Assembly (NCBI GenBank): GCA_026004655.1
Contig: BPJO01000004.1
Location: forward strand, 124,001 to 188,000
DNA length: 64,000 nucleotides
From: Phycisphaerae bacterium
GTDB taxonomy: Bacteria; Planctomycetota; Phycisphaerae; Tepidisphaerales; Tepidisphaeraceae
Reading direction: 5' to 3'
In this document: in pieces, positions 16,366-25,587 of the stretch
Position numbering within the stretch: position 1 is the first letter of the stretch
How the letters are laid out: the number at the start of each line of letters is the position of its first letter
Position numbers and translations under genes: made by a program
The notes under the pieces: generated by a model
Database searches by the model: none
What the model was told of the DNA's origin: nothing
Seen by the model: the letters and a program-made list of their open reading frames with translations, nothing else

Positions 16366-16880
16366 TTGACCAGCCCGCTGAGCAAATAGTCGCGAAAAGC
16401 TGTGTTATAAAGAGATCCCGGTCGTCGTTGTTGGATACGCTGAACAGCGGAGGTGGCGTCCATGCCCAGGTACATGAGAATAAGCCCGACCATCAGGGCC
16501 GATCGGTTTAAACCAAGTCCACAATGAGAAAGTACACGGTCTCCACGCTGGATGAGACTAGCACACATCTTGGCAACTGCGTGAAGACGATCGAGATCGG
16601 GCATCTGTCCGTCATGGATGGGGAGATAGACGTAGAGGAACTGATCGATTTTAGTCGGTACCCCGCGGTCGATGTCTCCTTCAAGATCAATGACGGTATC
16701 GATCCCTCGATCGAGTATGGGTTTCCAGTCGTTGATAGCGGCTGAAAGATAAAGATGTCCGTCATCGTCGATCTGGACGATTTCATCAAGCATAGTCATA
16801 CAACACATATTAACGTGAAAATATCCATCTGCCGACGGACCATCATTAAACATTTCGAAACCGAGTGCTTGATAGCGCAT
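16362..16880 (-). CDS. Dual-specificity protein phosphatase
   Basis: This cysteine-dependent phosphatase of up to 172 residues has the signature HCGLGLNRSA (HCxxGxxRS) near residues 119-128, with the nucleophilic Cys and phosphate-binding Arg. A general-acid Asp is likely in YLPIHDGQMPDL. The upstream VIDLEGDID is typical of the dual-specificity/tyrosine phosphatase fold. The ATG at 16880 gives the full frame but sits right after the T tract of the amt terminator. An internal ATG at 16793 (MLDEIVQIDDDG) begins the conserved fold and may be the real start. Its stop overlaps the rsmG start. The target is unknown. Confidence 0.82.
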   Translation of the reverse strand: MRYQALGFEMFNDGPSADGYFHVNMCCMTMLDEIVQIDDDGHLYLSAAINDWKPILDRGIDTVIDLEGDIDRGVPTKIDQFLYVYLPIHDGQMPDLDRLHAVAKMCASLIQRGDRVLSHCGLGLNRSALMVGLILMYLGMDATSAVQRIQQRRPGSLYNTAFRDYLLSGLVK

Positions 16881-16881
16881 G

Positions 16882-16920
16882 AAAAAACAGGTCTCACCGT
16901 GGTTGTGAGACCTGTTTGTT
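16882..16920 (-). terminator. Rho-independent terminator of amt
   Basis: On the minus strand ACAGGTCTCAC pairs with GTGAGACCTGT across a 7-base loop and is followed by TTTTTT (A run at 16882-16887 on the plus strand). It lies 34 bp after the amt stop codon. The 11-bp stem and six T make this the clearest terminator in the window. It separates amt from the phosphatase-rsmG pair. Confidence 0.88.
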
Positions 16921-16954
16921 CCTTGAATACTCTCAGACCGTGGTCGGAGTGTAA

Positions 16955-18415
16955 TTACTTAGTTTCGAACGCGGTATTAGAAGTCAACCCGTGATAGGCT
17001 TCCATGCCATGTTCGCCGATATCGAGCCCTTCGAGCTCTTCCTTTTCGCTGACGCGAATGCCCATCACGGCTTTGAGAACCCCGAAGATAATGAGAGAGA
17101 TGACGAAGGACGCTACACCGATAGACAGGGTACCGATCAGCTGAGTCAAGAATCCCGGTCGCATTCCCTCTTCTGCATAAAGTTCGGCAAGCTTGCCGGC
17201 ATCGCCAAAAATTCCGACTGCCAGAGTTCCGAAGACACCGCAGACACCGTGCACGCTGACTGCACCGACGGGATCATCCATCTTGATCTTATCGAAGAAA
17301 ATAACGGAGAAGACGACCAGAGCGCCCGAGATCAAACCGACAAGGATCGAAAAGCCCGGGGAAATCACGTCGGCCCCTGCCGTGATACCCACGAGACCGG
17401 CCAGGATTCCGTTCAAGGCCATTGACAGATCCGGTTTGCCGAAGACCAACCAACTGGTAATGAGCCCTGCGATCCCCCCCGCGCAACCTGCCAAGGTGGT
17501 GGTAACAAACACGAAGCTGACACCGGCCTCATCGGCTGAGAGGACTGATCCGCCGTTAAATCCGAACCAACCTAAGAACAGTAGAAAAACACCGATGGTT
17601 GCAAGCGGCATGGAGTGACCGGGGATCGGGTTGACCGTACCGTCGGATTTGTACTTACCGATCCGTGGGCCCAACAGGATTACCCCGGCCAAGGCAGCAA
17701 AACCTCCCGCAGCATGAACAAGGGTTGAACCGGCAAAATCATGGAAACCAAGGTCAGCCAACCAGCCGCCGCCCCACTTCCATGAACCGGTCAACGGATA
17801 AGAGAAAGTCACGAAAAGAACCGTGAAGATGAGAAACGGCAACAGTTTAACGCGTTCTGCAACTGCACCGGAGACAATTGTTGCGCAGGTTGCAGCGAAC
17901 ATTGCTTGGAAGATGAAATCAGTATACGCCGTATAGCTACCGTTGTAATAGGTGGGTAAAAGCCCTGATTCATCGACGGACAACGGACTACCGAACGCAA
18001 GGAAGTTGGCAATCTTCCAACCATCCCCGGGATACATTGCCCCAAAACCCCAGACAAAATAAGTCAGCACCCCAATACAGACGATCGCGACATTTTTGGT
18101 CAGAATGTTGACACAGTTTTTCGCACGGCAAAGTCCTGATTCGACCGTGGCGAATCCTAAGTGCATGACGAAGACCAAGGCGGCGGCGATCAAAACCCAA
18201 ATGTTGTTGGCACGGAATTGACCGGCCGTGACTCCTGCTTCTTTGAGAGCAGCTTCCATTTTCGCAGCCGGGTCTTCTGCCGCAGAAGCAGTCGATGCTT
18301 CGGTTGCTACGGCCTCTTGCGCCCAGATTAGCTCGGGCGTACTAACCACACTCAATAACCCCAAACAAAAAACGAGGACCCACCATCGCCTGAATAAATA
18401 TGATACGTGTTGCAT
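16955..18415 (-). CDS. amt: Ammonium transporter Amt
   Basis: This protein of about 486 residues is an inner-membrane ammonium/ammonia channel of the Amt/MEP/Rh family. A signal peptide is followed by eleven membrane segments beginning at NNIWVLIAAALVFVMHLGFA. The twin pore histidines lie in GSTLVHAAGG and SVHGVCG, and the family signatures GFATVESGLCRAKN and FGFNGGSVL are present. Three in-frame ATGs occur at 18421, 18418 and 18415; I prefer 18415 because AGGTGG then sits 6 bases upstream. No glnB (PII) gene is adjacent, which is less usual. The long upstream region holds a hairpin at 18445-18469 and a sigma-54-like element at 18537-18552, which would fit nitrogen control. Confidence 0.95.
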   Translation of the reverse strand: MQHVSYLFRRWWVLVFCLGLLSVVSTPELIWAQEAVATEASTASAAEDPAAKMEAALKEAGVTAGQFRANNIWVLIAAALVFVMHLGFATVESGLCRAKNCVNILTKNVAIVCIGVLTYFVWGFGAMYPGDGWKIANFLAFGSPLSVDESGLLPTYYNGSYTAYTDFIFQAMFAATCATIVSGAVAERVKLLPFLIFTVLFVTFSYPLTGSWKWGGGWLADLGFHDFAGSTLVHAAGGFAALAGVILLGPRIGKYKSDGTVNPIPGHSMPLATIGVFLLFLGWFGFNGGSVLSADEAGVSFVFVTTTLAGCAGGIAGLITSWLVFGKPDLSMALNGILAGLVGITAGADVISPGFSILVGLISGALVVFSVIFFDKIKMDDPVGAVSVHGVCGVFGTLAVGIFGDAGKLAELYAEEGMRPGFLTQLIGTLSIGVASFVISLIIFGVLKAVMGIRVSEKEELEGLDIGEHGMEAYHGLTSNTAFETK

Positions 18416-18831
18416 AAGCATCCACCTGTCTTAGAACCCAACTTCCCCGACAAACCGGCTTGTCAGGGGTCCTTTGCCTGTGAAATAAGCAAAAGGCACT
18501 TTGTTTCGTAAAAATACAAAACAGCTAATCAACACTCACAAAAGCTATGCCACAAGGCGAGAGGGTCCGCTTTTTAGCGGCTAGTAAACGCTTATATCGG
18601 TCTTTTTGAATAAAAATGGGGGAAAACCCTGAAGAATCGGTTGCGCGCATCTTGGGCAAGTTGCTTCTATCAGGGTCTGATTGTCGCGCAAACGGGCAAT
18701 ACGGATTCCATGTAAAGTCCTCAGCCTAATCTCATTTATTTAAATAAGGGGATAACAGATAAGGTTATGTAGTTTGACACGGTTTTGGATCTTCGCGTTT
18801 CTGCGGATCTCGCGGTAAACTGCCCGACCTG
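18416..18831 (-). promoter_or_regulatory. amt upstream region with hairpin and possible sigma-54 site
   Basis: No gene is seen in these 416 bases between divergent amt and tgt. At 18445-18469 CCCCGACAA pairs with TTGTCAGGGG (one bulge) around ACCGGC, forming a stable hairpin in the amt leader. At 18537-18552, minus strand, TGGCATAGCTTTTGTG resembles the -24/-12 element TGGCAC-N5-TTGC but has GT instead of GC at -12, so it is only a candidate. The tgt promoter must also lie here; I cannot point to it. Confidence 0.35.
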
Positions 18832-20004
18832 ATGCCGGAGGCTGTGACCTATCAGCTGATTTGTCAGGATCCATCGACCGCAGCTCGACGGGGGTGTGTG
18901 TACACGCCTCATGGATCGTTTCAAACCCCCGCGTTCATGCCAGTCGGAACGCAGGGCACTGTTAAAGGTCTGTTGCCAAAAGACTTGCGCGACTGTGGGG
19001 CCGAGTGCATTCTAGGCAATACCTATCATTTGATGTTGCGTCCGGGGTCCGAAACCGTCGCCGATTTAGGAGACCTGCACCGGTTCATGGCCTGGCCGGG
19101 ACCGATTCTAACGGACTCCGGCGGGTTTCAGGTCTTTTCATTGGCCGATATCAATACGATTACGGACGATGGGGTGAGTTTTAAATCGCACGTTGATGGA
19201 GCAACACACCTGCTCAACCCCCAGCAGTCTATTCGGATCCAGAATGAGCTTGGGGCAGATATTATTATGTGTTTCGACCAGTGCCCTCCGGGTCAGGCCC
19301 CTCTGGAAATACAACTGCAGGCATTGGAGCGAACGCTACGCTGGGCGGAAGCCTGTATAAATTACCATCAAAGACCCGGTGACCAGGGGCTTTTTGGGAT
19401 CGTTCAGGGGGGGGCCCACTTGGACTTGCGCGCAAGATGTGCAGAAACACTGATTCGGATGGGTTTCCCAGGATACGCCTTAGGCGGGTTGGCTGTCGGG
19501 GAAGGGTTTGAAGCCATGAAATCGGTCCTGGAGAACATCACCCCGCTTTTGCCTGTTGACAAGCCGAGATATCTGATGGGGGTCGGTTTTCCACGAGACA
19601 TAGTCGAGGCGGTACGCTGTGGTGTGGATATGTTTGATTGCGTTATGCCCACCCGCAATGGTCGTAACGCGTACGCATTCACCCGACACGGGGCGATCCG
19701 CATTCGGAACGCTCAATACGCCCGAGATCCTCGTCCGATCGAGGAAGATTGCGACTGTTATACTTGTCGGACGTTTTCCCGAGGAGCGATCAGACATTAC
19801 TTTTTTGCGTCCGAGATGCTTGGCCCGATCCTTGTCAGCCTGCATAATACGCGGTTCTACCAGCGCCTGATGTCGGACATCCGGGCGTCGATCGAATCGG
19901 GGACTTTTGCCCGGTTCGTGGCCGAAGATCCGAGATCGAGGCTGGGTCCTCGGTTGACAGGTGAGGATAATTCAAAATCCCATCCTGAAACCGGGACCGG
20001 GTGA
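18832..20004 (+). CDS. tgt: tRNA-guanine transglycosylase
   Basis: This 390-residue enzyme exchanges guanine 34 for the queuosine precursor in GU(N)-anticodon tRNAs. The conserved catalytic region LTDSGGFQVFSL contains Asp95. The second catalytic Asp lies in DMFDCVMPTRNGR. The zinc site is the CDCYTCRTF cluster with a later histidine in IRHYFFASEMLG. PVGTQGTVKGL and GNTYHLMLRPG are family motifs. Length is normal. ATG at 18832 has no strong ribosome binding site, but the N-terminal YQLICQDPSTAARRG matches the family start. It is followed after 28 bp by yajC and then secDF, the classic tgt-yajC-secDF order. Confidence 0.96.
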   Translation: MPEAVTYQLICQDPSTAARRGCVYTPHGSFQTPAFMPVGTQGTVKGLLPKDLRDCGAECILGNTYHLMLRPGSETVADLGDLHRFMAWPGPILTDSGGFQVFSLADINTITDDGVSFKSHVDGATHLLNPQQSIRIQNELGADIIMCFDQCPPGQAPLEIQLQALERTLRWAEACINYHQRPGDQGLFGIVQGGAHLDLRARCAETLIRMGFPGYALGGLAVGEGFEAMKSVLENITPLLPVDKPRYLMGVGFPRDIVEAVRCGVDMFDCVMPTRNGRNAYAFTRHGAIRIRNAQYARDPRPIEEDCDCYTCRTFSRGAIRHYFFASEMLGPILVSLHNTRFYQRLMSDIRASIESGTFARFVAEDPRSRLGPRLTGEDNSKSHPETGTG

Positions 20005-20032
20005 ACAACATAGATTTTTTGTTTTTGAATGA

Positions 20033-20377
20033 ATGGAGATGCCCTTGTTAACCATGCTTGCACAGACATCAGAAGCGCCAGCCCCGCAAGGGAGCGGATT
20101 GTTGTTTTTCCTGCCACTGATCCTTCTGATCATCGTTTATTTCGTTCTTTTGGTGCTTCCCAAGAGAAAACAGGAAAAAGAACGTCAAGCCATGCTGAGT
20201 AATCTTAAAAAAGGAGATCGGATTCAGTCGATCGGGGGCATACTGGGAACGATCGTCTCGACCGACGAAAACGAAGTGCTCGTAAAGGTGGACGAGACCA
20301 CCAATACCAAAATCCGTTTCACCCGAAACGCGATCCACCGTGTGATCGTGGATGACAAAAAGTCGGAGAACAAGTAG
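20033..20377 (+). CDS. yajC: Preprotein translocase subunit YajC
   Basis: This 114-residue, single-pass membrane protein is the small accessory subunit of the SecDF-YajC complex. It has one membrane segment (LLFFLPLILLIIVYFVLLVLP) preceded by a short polar N-terminus. A basic cytoplasmic domain follows with RKQEKERQAMLSNLKKGDRI, IGGILGTIV and VLVKVDETTNTKIRFTRNAI, the conserved YajC core. ATG at 20033 or 20039 could serve; GGAG lies directly before the second. It sits between tgt and secDF in the expected operon. Confidence 0.95.
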   Translation: MEMPLLTMLAQTSEAPAPQGSGLLFFLPLILLIIVYFVLLVLPKRKQEKERQAMLSNLKKGDRIQSIGGILGTIVSTDENEVLVKVDETTNTKIRFTRNAIHRVIVDDKKSENK

Positions 20378-20443
20378 CCGTCGATCGGTTGAGTCCCAGC
20401 GGGCTATGAACCTGTTGCAGAACGATTTTTAAACCTTCTTGCC

Positions 20444-23400
20444 ATGCCAACCCAATATACCAACCGTGTTCTGACCATTTTGCTGGTTCTGTGGGTGTCG
20501 TTGTCGGCGATTTACCCCCGGGTGCCCGGCTCACTATTCTGGTTTTTCAATCCCCGTGGGGAAATCTCGTTCCAAAATAATCTCAAGCCTGGGATCGACA
20601 TGGTCGGAGGAACCAGCTTGGTCTATGAGATCAAGCAGCCTGAAGGGTCGGTTCCCGATCCGCAGTTGGCAGAAAATGTCGCGACCGCACTGAAAAAGAG
20701 AGTAGACCCCCAAGGCGTTCGCAACCTGATCTGGCGTCCGCAGGGGGCCAATCGTCTCGAAATCCAGATGCCTACCAGTCGTCAGAACACGCAAGCCTCT
20801 GAGGCGCAGCAGGCATATCTTGCCGCCCGCAAAGCGCTGGAAGCTACCAACATCCGTGTGGCTTCGGTATTGAATGACCTGGAAACCAAGTCCGGATCAG
20901 AACTCGATGCTCGACTGAAACAGTATGCATCCGATTCCCCAACCCGTCAGCAGCTACTGTCACAGATGGCTAAGGTCGTTCAGGAACTGAAAAAGGCCAG
21001 AGAGCAAAAAGACGCCCAAGCCGCTGCCGAAGCTCGATTGGCCTTGGAACCGCTTCAAAAGCAGCTAGAAGAGACCAATCTCGATCCATCCCGACTCGAA
21101 AGTGCGTTGGACGCTAAAAGTGAGTTGCGTACACAACAACTGCAGCAATTTCGGGATCGGTTCAGGGACTTTCCCACCCGACTGTCGACAATAGATGCGT
21201 TCGAAAAAGCATATGACGCATGGAAACCCCTCCGGGGCAAGGTCGATGACGTGGATCGTCTAAAGCGCGATCTAGCCGGTTCGGGGGTGCTGAGTTTTCA
21301 CATTGTTGTGACGCCTCAGGACCCGGAGTTTGAACCGATGCTCGAGCGGCTTCGTACGGAAGGCCCACGGGTAAAGCCGGGTGATGTGGCCCGCTGGTAT
21401 CCCGTCGACCGTCCCGGCGAAAGCCCGTTTGAAGTGCCCCACGAAGGACAGAACTACATCCTGGTTTACACCGATCCGGGCAGGTCGATGATGAACGTCG
21501 AAGGACGTCCGAAATGGGGGCTGGCTGGGGCGCGTCGTACTGTCGATGAGAACGGTCAGCGGGCGGTTGGGTTTGATTTTGACGCCCCCGGGGCCACCCT
21601 GTTCGGACAGCTCACCGGAAAGTTCGTCCGAACGCCCACCCGGACTTATTACCTGGCAGTGGTCTTGAACGAAAAGGTCTACACAGCCCCATCGCTGCCC
21701 GATAAACCCATCTTTGGTTCCGGAATCATCACCTCCCGAGGCGGATATTCCGAAGCCGACCAAAGTTATCTGATCAATACACTCTCAGCCGGGGCATTGC
21801 CCGCTCAGTTGACCGACGAACCGATCAGTGAAATCACTGTCGGTCCACAACTAGGTGCGGATAACCTACGCGCCGGGTTTATTTCGTGCCTAGCCGGTCT
21901 GGTGATCGTCGGAGTGTTTCTGGTCGGGTATTACTATACCTCGGGCATCGTGGCGTTTATCGCAGTGCTGATCAACCTGGTCATGATTCTGGGAACGATG
22001 GCACTCTTAAACGCCACATTCACGCTCCCGGGCGTAGCCGGAATTGTGCTCTCGGTCGCGATGGCGGTGGACGCCAACGTGTTGATCTTTGAACGTCTGC
22101 GTGAGGAACAGGTCCGAGGGCTTTCTTTGAAAATGGCGCTACGAAACGCCTATGACCGTGCCTTCAGCGCGATTTTGGACGGACAGTTGACCACTGCCAT
22201 TACCAGTATTTTCTTGTATTGGTTCGGTTCGGAAGAGGTCAAAGGGTTTGGCCTGACCCTTTTGATCGGTATTGTGACAAGTCTGTTTACGGCGTTGTTC
22301 GTTACGAAAACGATTTTCGGGATCATGATCGACCGATTCGGGGTCAAAGATCTGTCATCCCTCCCGCGTACATTCCCCAAATGGAATCAGATGCTGACCC
22401 CCAACATCGATTGGGTCGGAAAGGCCTGGATTTTCGGGATCTTGTCGTGGGGATTTATTGCAATCGGGTTGGTCCTTTTTTTCATAAAGTTGCGGGCAGG
22501 CGAAGCGCTGGACATCGAGTTTTCGGGTGGAACCAGTGTTCGTGTGGCGGTTAAGGCCGACGCCAATCTGGATCGAGAAAAGATTCAGCAGCTTGTTGAT
22601 GCCAAAAGCGAGGAATGGGGTAACCGTTTTGCCTCCCCTCGAGTAGTGGCCATGGGCAATGATGGGCGACAGTTCGAAATTTCCACTCCCACCACCAATA
22701 CAAAGGAAGTTCAACAGGCCATTCTGGAAGCCCTGGGAGACAAACTGGATATCGCCCAACCCAGTACCTTCCGTCTCGGTGACCGTCCACTCGATGAAGC
22801 ATTGGATCTGGTCGTGCTTCCGATCGAATCGGAATCAACCCGTATTCCCGGGGTCACTACCGAGCAAATCCTGAATCATGTCGGAGGAGTAGCCGTTGTG
22901 TTGAACGACATCACCCCACCGATCGTGGATCCGACCGGTCAGCAAACCCCTGAACAGATTATTCGAGCAAGACTCGATCAGCGACTGTTGCAGGAATCCG
23001 AAGCCGGAAGGTCCATGAGCTATGATGTCGAGGCTTCAAGCGACGGACACGCAGCAGTTATCCTGTTTTCTAGCCCCAGTTATAAATATGATCCTGCTAG
23101 TGCAGAAGCGATGTCACAATGGAAGGCCATGCTGGCTTCACCGGTCTGGACTATTGTCAAGGACGCCATCACTAACCCGCCTCAGCTCAAGGGCGTGACC
23201 AGTTTTGCGCCCCAGGTCGCCAGTGAAGCCAAAACCAACACGTTCATCGCACTGACGCTTTCCATCATCGGAATCGTTATTTACATCTGGGTGCGATTCG
23301 GAAACTTCAAATACGGTACCGCTACCGTGGTTGCTTGTGTCCATGACGGACTATTCGTCATCGCTGCGGTTGGATTCTCGTATTATCTAGGCCAGATTCC

Positions 23401-23806
23401 GTTCTTTGAGAATGTTCTGTTGATCAAGCCATTCCGTGTCGATCTGACGCTTGTAGCTGCGGTATTGACCGTGATCGGCTATTCAATGAACGATACTGTG
23501 GTGGTGTTCGACCGTGTACGGGAAAACCGTGGCAAGTTCGGGATATTGTCCCGTCAGGTCATTAATGATTCGGTGAACCAGACCCTCAGCCGAACGCTAC
23601 TGACCGGTGGAACCTCGATGGGAATTCTGTTGATCATGTATATTATCGGGGGTGACGGAATTCATGGCTTTACTTTTGCGATGCTGCTTGGCATTATTGT
23701 AGGAACATATTCATCCATGGTGATTGCAGCCCCGCTGCTTCTAATCGGCAAAGCCGATAACGTACCAGCGGTTCAGACGCAGGCAAAACCACAAGTGGCT
23801 GGATGA
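20444..23806 (+). CDS. secDF: Fused protein translocase SecDF
   Basis: This 1120-residue fusion of SecD and SecF uses the proton gradient to pull exported proteins across the inner membrane. SecD covers about 1-620: first membrane helix near residue 10, periplasmic P1 domain, then five helices with the conserved DANVLIFERLREE near residue 543. SecF covers about 650-1120, with the ALDIEFSGGTSV strand and NDTVVVFDRVRENR near residue 1014. It is far longer than typical SecDF (about 750). Much of the extra length is a charged, helix-forming insert in the SecD periplasmic part at about residues 110-280, rich in Gln, Ala, Glu and Lys. This follows tgt and yajC. Confidence 0.95.
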   Translation: MPTQYTNRVLTILLVLWVSLSAIYPRVPGSLFWFFNPRGEISFQNNLKPGIDMVGGTSLVYEIKQPEGSVPDPQLAENVATALKKRVDPQGVRNLIWRPQGANRLEIQMPTSRQNTQASEAQQAYLAARKALEATNIRVASVLNDLETKSGSELDARLKQYASDSPTRQQLLSQMAKVVQELKKAREQKDAQAAAEARLALEPLQKQLEETNLDPSRLESALDAKSELRTQQLQQFRDRFRDFPTRLSTIDAFEKAYDAWKPLRGKVDDVDRLKRDLAGSGVLSFHIVVTPQDPEFEPMLERLRTEGPRVKPGDVARWYPVDRPGESPFEVPHEGQNYILVYTDPGRSMMNVEGRPKWGLAGARRTVDENGQRAVGFDFDAPGATLFGQLTGKFVRTPTRTYYLAVVLNEKVYTAPSLPDKPIFGSGIITSRGGYSEADQSYLINTLSAGALPAQLTDEPISEITVGPQLGADNLRAGFISCLAGLVIVGVFLVGYYYTSGIVAFIAVLINLVMILGTMALLNATFTLPGVAGIVLSVAMAVDANVLIFERLREEQVRGLSLKMALRNAYDRAFSAILDGQLTTAITSIFLYWFGSEEVKGFGLTLLIGIVTSLFTALFVTKTIFGIMIDRFGVKDLSSLPRTFPKWNQMLTPNIDWVGKAWIFGILSWGFIAIGLVLFFIKLRAGEALDIEFSGGTSVRVAVKADANLDREKIQQLVDAKSEEWGNRFASPRVVAMGNDGRQFEISTPTTNTKEVQQAILEALGDKLDIAQPSTFRLGDRPLDEALDLVVLPIESESTRIPGVTTEQILNHVGGVAVVLNDITPPIVDPTGQQTPEQIIRARLDQRLLQESEAGRSMSYDVEASSDGHAAVILFSSPSYKYDPASAEAMSQWKAMLASPVWTIVKDAITNPPQLKGVTSFAPQVASEAKTNTFIALTLSIIGIVIYIWVRFGNFKYGTATVVACVHDGLFVIAAVGFSYYLGQIPFFENVLLIKPFRVDLTLVAAVLTVIGYSMNDTVVVFDRVRENRGKFGILSRQVINDSVNQTLSRTLLTGGTSMGILLIMYIIGGDGIHGFTFAMLLGIIVGTYSSMVIAAPLLLIGKADNVPAVQTQAKPQVAG

Positions 23807-23951
23807 AGTCATGTCGAGTGATGAAAATAGACGGTCTTGCCGATAAGAAGCAGGATCGTTTCCAAGGTCCGAACGGGGTGTGGCAGCGGCTGAGTCGCTG
23901 ACCCGTCATCGGCCGGAATTATCAATCCTTTGCAATGGGAAAGGAGTCCCA

Positions 23952-24851
23952 ATGCTAGTCATCCGCAAAGATCTAAAAGTCGGTTTAGGTATTGCAGCTG
24001 CGTTAGTGGGTGTTGCGGTTATCTATGGTGGAATGTCATTTCTGACATCCGGTTCGACCCAGGATCGCGTCACTTTCCATCCCGAGGATCCTCGAACCTC
24101 TGAACTTCCGAATCTGAATCTCGACGACGCCGTCGCAGGTCTGCCCCCCCGTGAAGACTCCCCGCTTGTCAAAACACCCGGGACGACCAACACGGATATT
24201 TTTGCCGAATCCTCGCGATCGGATGGTTCTGCTAATACTGACATCTGGGCTACCGCCTGGAGCACCGGTCGGGTGACCGCTTCGGTCCGGAACGAGAATT
24301 CTGCCTCTAAATCCGTTTCGGAGAACTTGGATCATTCCGTTGTGGGCACATCCTCGGCATCACAAACCCAGACCGATACGGTCATTCGAACGGTTACCCC
24401 GACAGCAGCACCTGCGGTCTCCAATCCTCCTGTACCGACGACCACGTCCGGTAAATATACCGTTGCCCCCGGTGACACCTTTTCTAGCATCGCTGCCAAG
24501 CTTTACGGTAGTCGCAACCTTTACCACGTGATCGAAAAAGCCAACCCCGGGGTCGATCCCCGGAAACTGAAGGTCGGACAGGAAATTAATGTTCCTACCC
24601 GCGAAGCCGTCACCAATATTGCTGATTCGGTACGCACCACCGCGACCCGGATTACTGGCACGATCGACACGACCCGTCAGTATCGTGTCCAGCCCGGCGA
24701 CACCTTGCATCAAATCAGCCAAAAGCTTTATGGGAAAACCAAGTACTGGGCCGCTATCTACGATCTGAATAAGCAAGCCATCGGTCCGGATGCGGGCAAG
24801 ATCAAGGTGGGTATGGTGCTGGAACTGCCCCAGATTCTGACAGCGGATTAA
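23952..24851 (+). CDS. Membrane-anchored protein with two LysM domains
   Basis: This protein of about 299 residues has one N-terminal membrane segment (VGLGIAAALVGVAVIYGGMSF), a long low-complexity Ser/Thr/Pro linker, and two peptidoglycan-binding LysM domains. The first is at about residues 165-213 (KYTVAPGDTFSSIAAKLYG) and the second at about 246-296 (QYRVQPGDTLHQISQKLYG). It probably attaches to the cell wall or acts as a scaffold; no catalytic domain is present. The ATG at 23952 has AAGGAG 7 bases upstream. A longer frame from 23880 is in phase but carries no membrane-protein-like residues before this Met. It lies 145 bp after secDF and may be in the same transcript. Confidence 0.88.
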   Translation: MLVIRKDLKVGLGIAAALVGVAVIYGGMSFLTSGSTQDRVTFHPEDPRTSELPNLNLDDAVAGLPPREDSPLVKTPGTTNTDIFAESSRSDGSANTDIWATAWSTGRVTASVRNENSASKSVSENLDHSVVGTSSASQTQTDTVIRTVTPTAAPAVSNPPVPTTTSGKYTVAPGDTFSSIAAKLYGSRNLYHVIEKANPGVDPRKLKVGQEINVPTREAVTNIADSVRTTATRITGTIDTTRQYRVQPGDTLHQISQKLYGKTKYWAAIYDLNKQAIGPDAGKIKVGMVLELPQILTAD

Positions 24852-24885
24852 TCTCGGCCCATAGGTTTTGAGCTCACGCCTACAC

Positions 24886-24929
24886 GAAGGATTCGTGAAC
24901 AGGTCGAAAGTCTGTTTCACGGATCCTTC
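24886..24929. terminator. Hairpin between convergent genes (likely terminator)
   Basis: GAAGGATTCGTGAACAG at 24886-24902 pairs with CTGTTTCACGGATCCTTC at 24912-24929, with one mismatch and one bulge, around a 9-base loop. It lies between the LysM gene (plus) and rfbC (minus), where a shared bidirectional terminator is expected. There is no clear T run on either side, so intrinsic termination is uncertain. Confidence 0.5.
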
Positions 24930-24978
24930 CTCCGTTTCGTCGATCCGGATTTTGCCAGGGGATAGAGTTCGAAAAATC

Positions 24979-25530
24979 TCAGAACAGCTCGTGGGCTTCG
25001 GATAAAAGGGGAGCGACCTTATCCTTGTCGCTGAGGATCGCCTTTTCCGGGGAAACCGACCACGGAATGCCGATGGCAGGATCATTCCACCGAATCCCTC
25101 TTTCATGAGAGGGGGCGTAATAGTTGGTGACTTTATAGGCAACCTCGGTTCCGGGTTCGAGCGTTTCAAACCCGTGGGCAAACCCAACAGGGACCCACAT
25201 CATCTTGTTGTTCTCAGCGGTGAGGATTTGGCTGACAAATTGTCCGAACGTCGAGGACCGACGCCGAATGTCAACCGCTACATCGAAAATCGCGCCTTTC
25301 AGTACCCGAATAAGTTTTCCCTGGGCAAAAGGTGGCAACTGATAATGTAGTGCGCGGACGGTACCTGCCAAAGCGGACATCGAGTGATTGTCCTGAACGA
25401 ACTCGAAATCGATTCCGTGGGGGGCGAGTTTCTGACGTGAGTAGGTTTCGATGAAAAACCCACGATGGTCACCGAACTTTTTCGGCGTGATGAGCTTTAC
25501 ATCGGGGATGGAAAGGCAGGTGACTTCCAT
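24979..25530 (-). CDS. rfbC: dTDP-4-dehydrorhamnose 3,5-epimerase family protein
   Basis: This 183-residue cupin enzyme epimerises C3 and C5 of dTDP-4-keto-6-deoxyglucose on the way to dTDP-L-rhamnose. The family core is present: KLITPKKFGDHRGFFIETYS with the conserved Arg, FVQDNHSMSALAGTVRALHY with the catalytic His/Asp pair region, QGKLIRVLKGAIFDVAVDIR, and WVPVGFAHGFETLEPGTEV. ATG at 25530 has GAGGAAA upstream; the frame extends to 25563 but those residues are outside the family. The other rfb genes are not nearby, so it may serve a distant cluster or a related epimerisation. Confidence 0.9.
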   Translation of the reverse strand: MEVTCLSIPDVKLITPKKFGDHRGFFIETYSRQKLAPHGIDFEFVQDNHSMSALAGTVRALHYQLPPFAQGKLIRVLKGAIFDVAVDIRRRSSTFGQFVSQILTAENNKMMWVPVGFAHGFETLEPGTEVAYKVTNYYAPSHERGIRWNDPAIGIPWSVSPEKAILSDKDKVAPLLSEAHELF

Positions 25531-25587
25531 AAGCGAAATTTCCTCATAAACAGCGTTGAACAAAGGGTTTATCGGACAGATTGGGTG

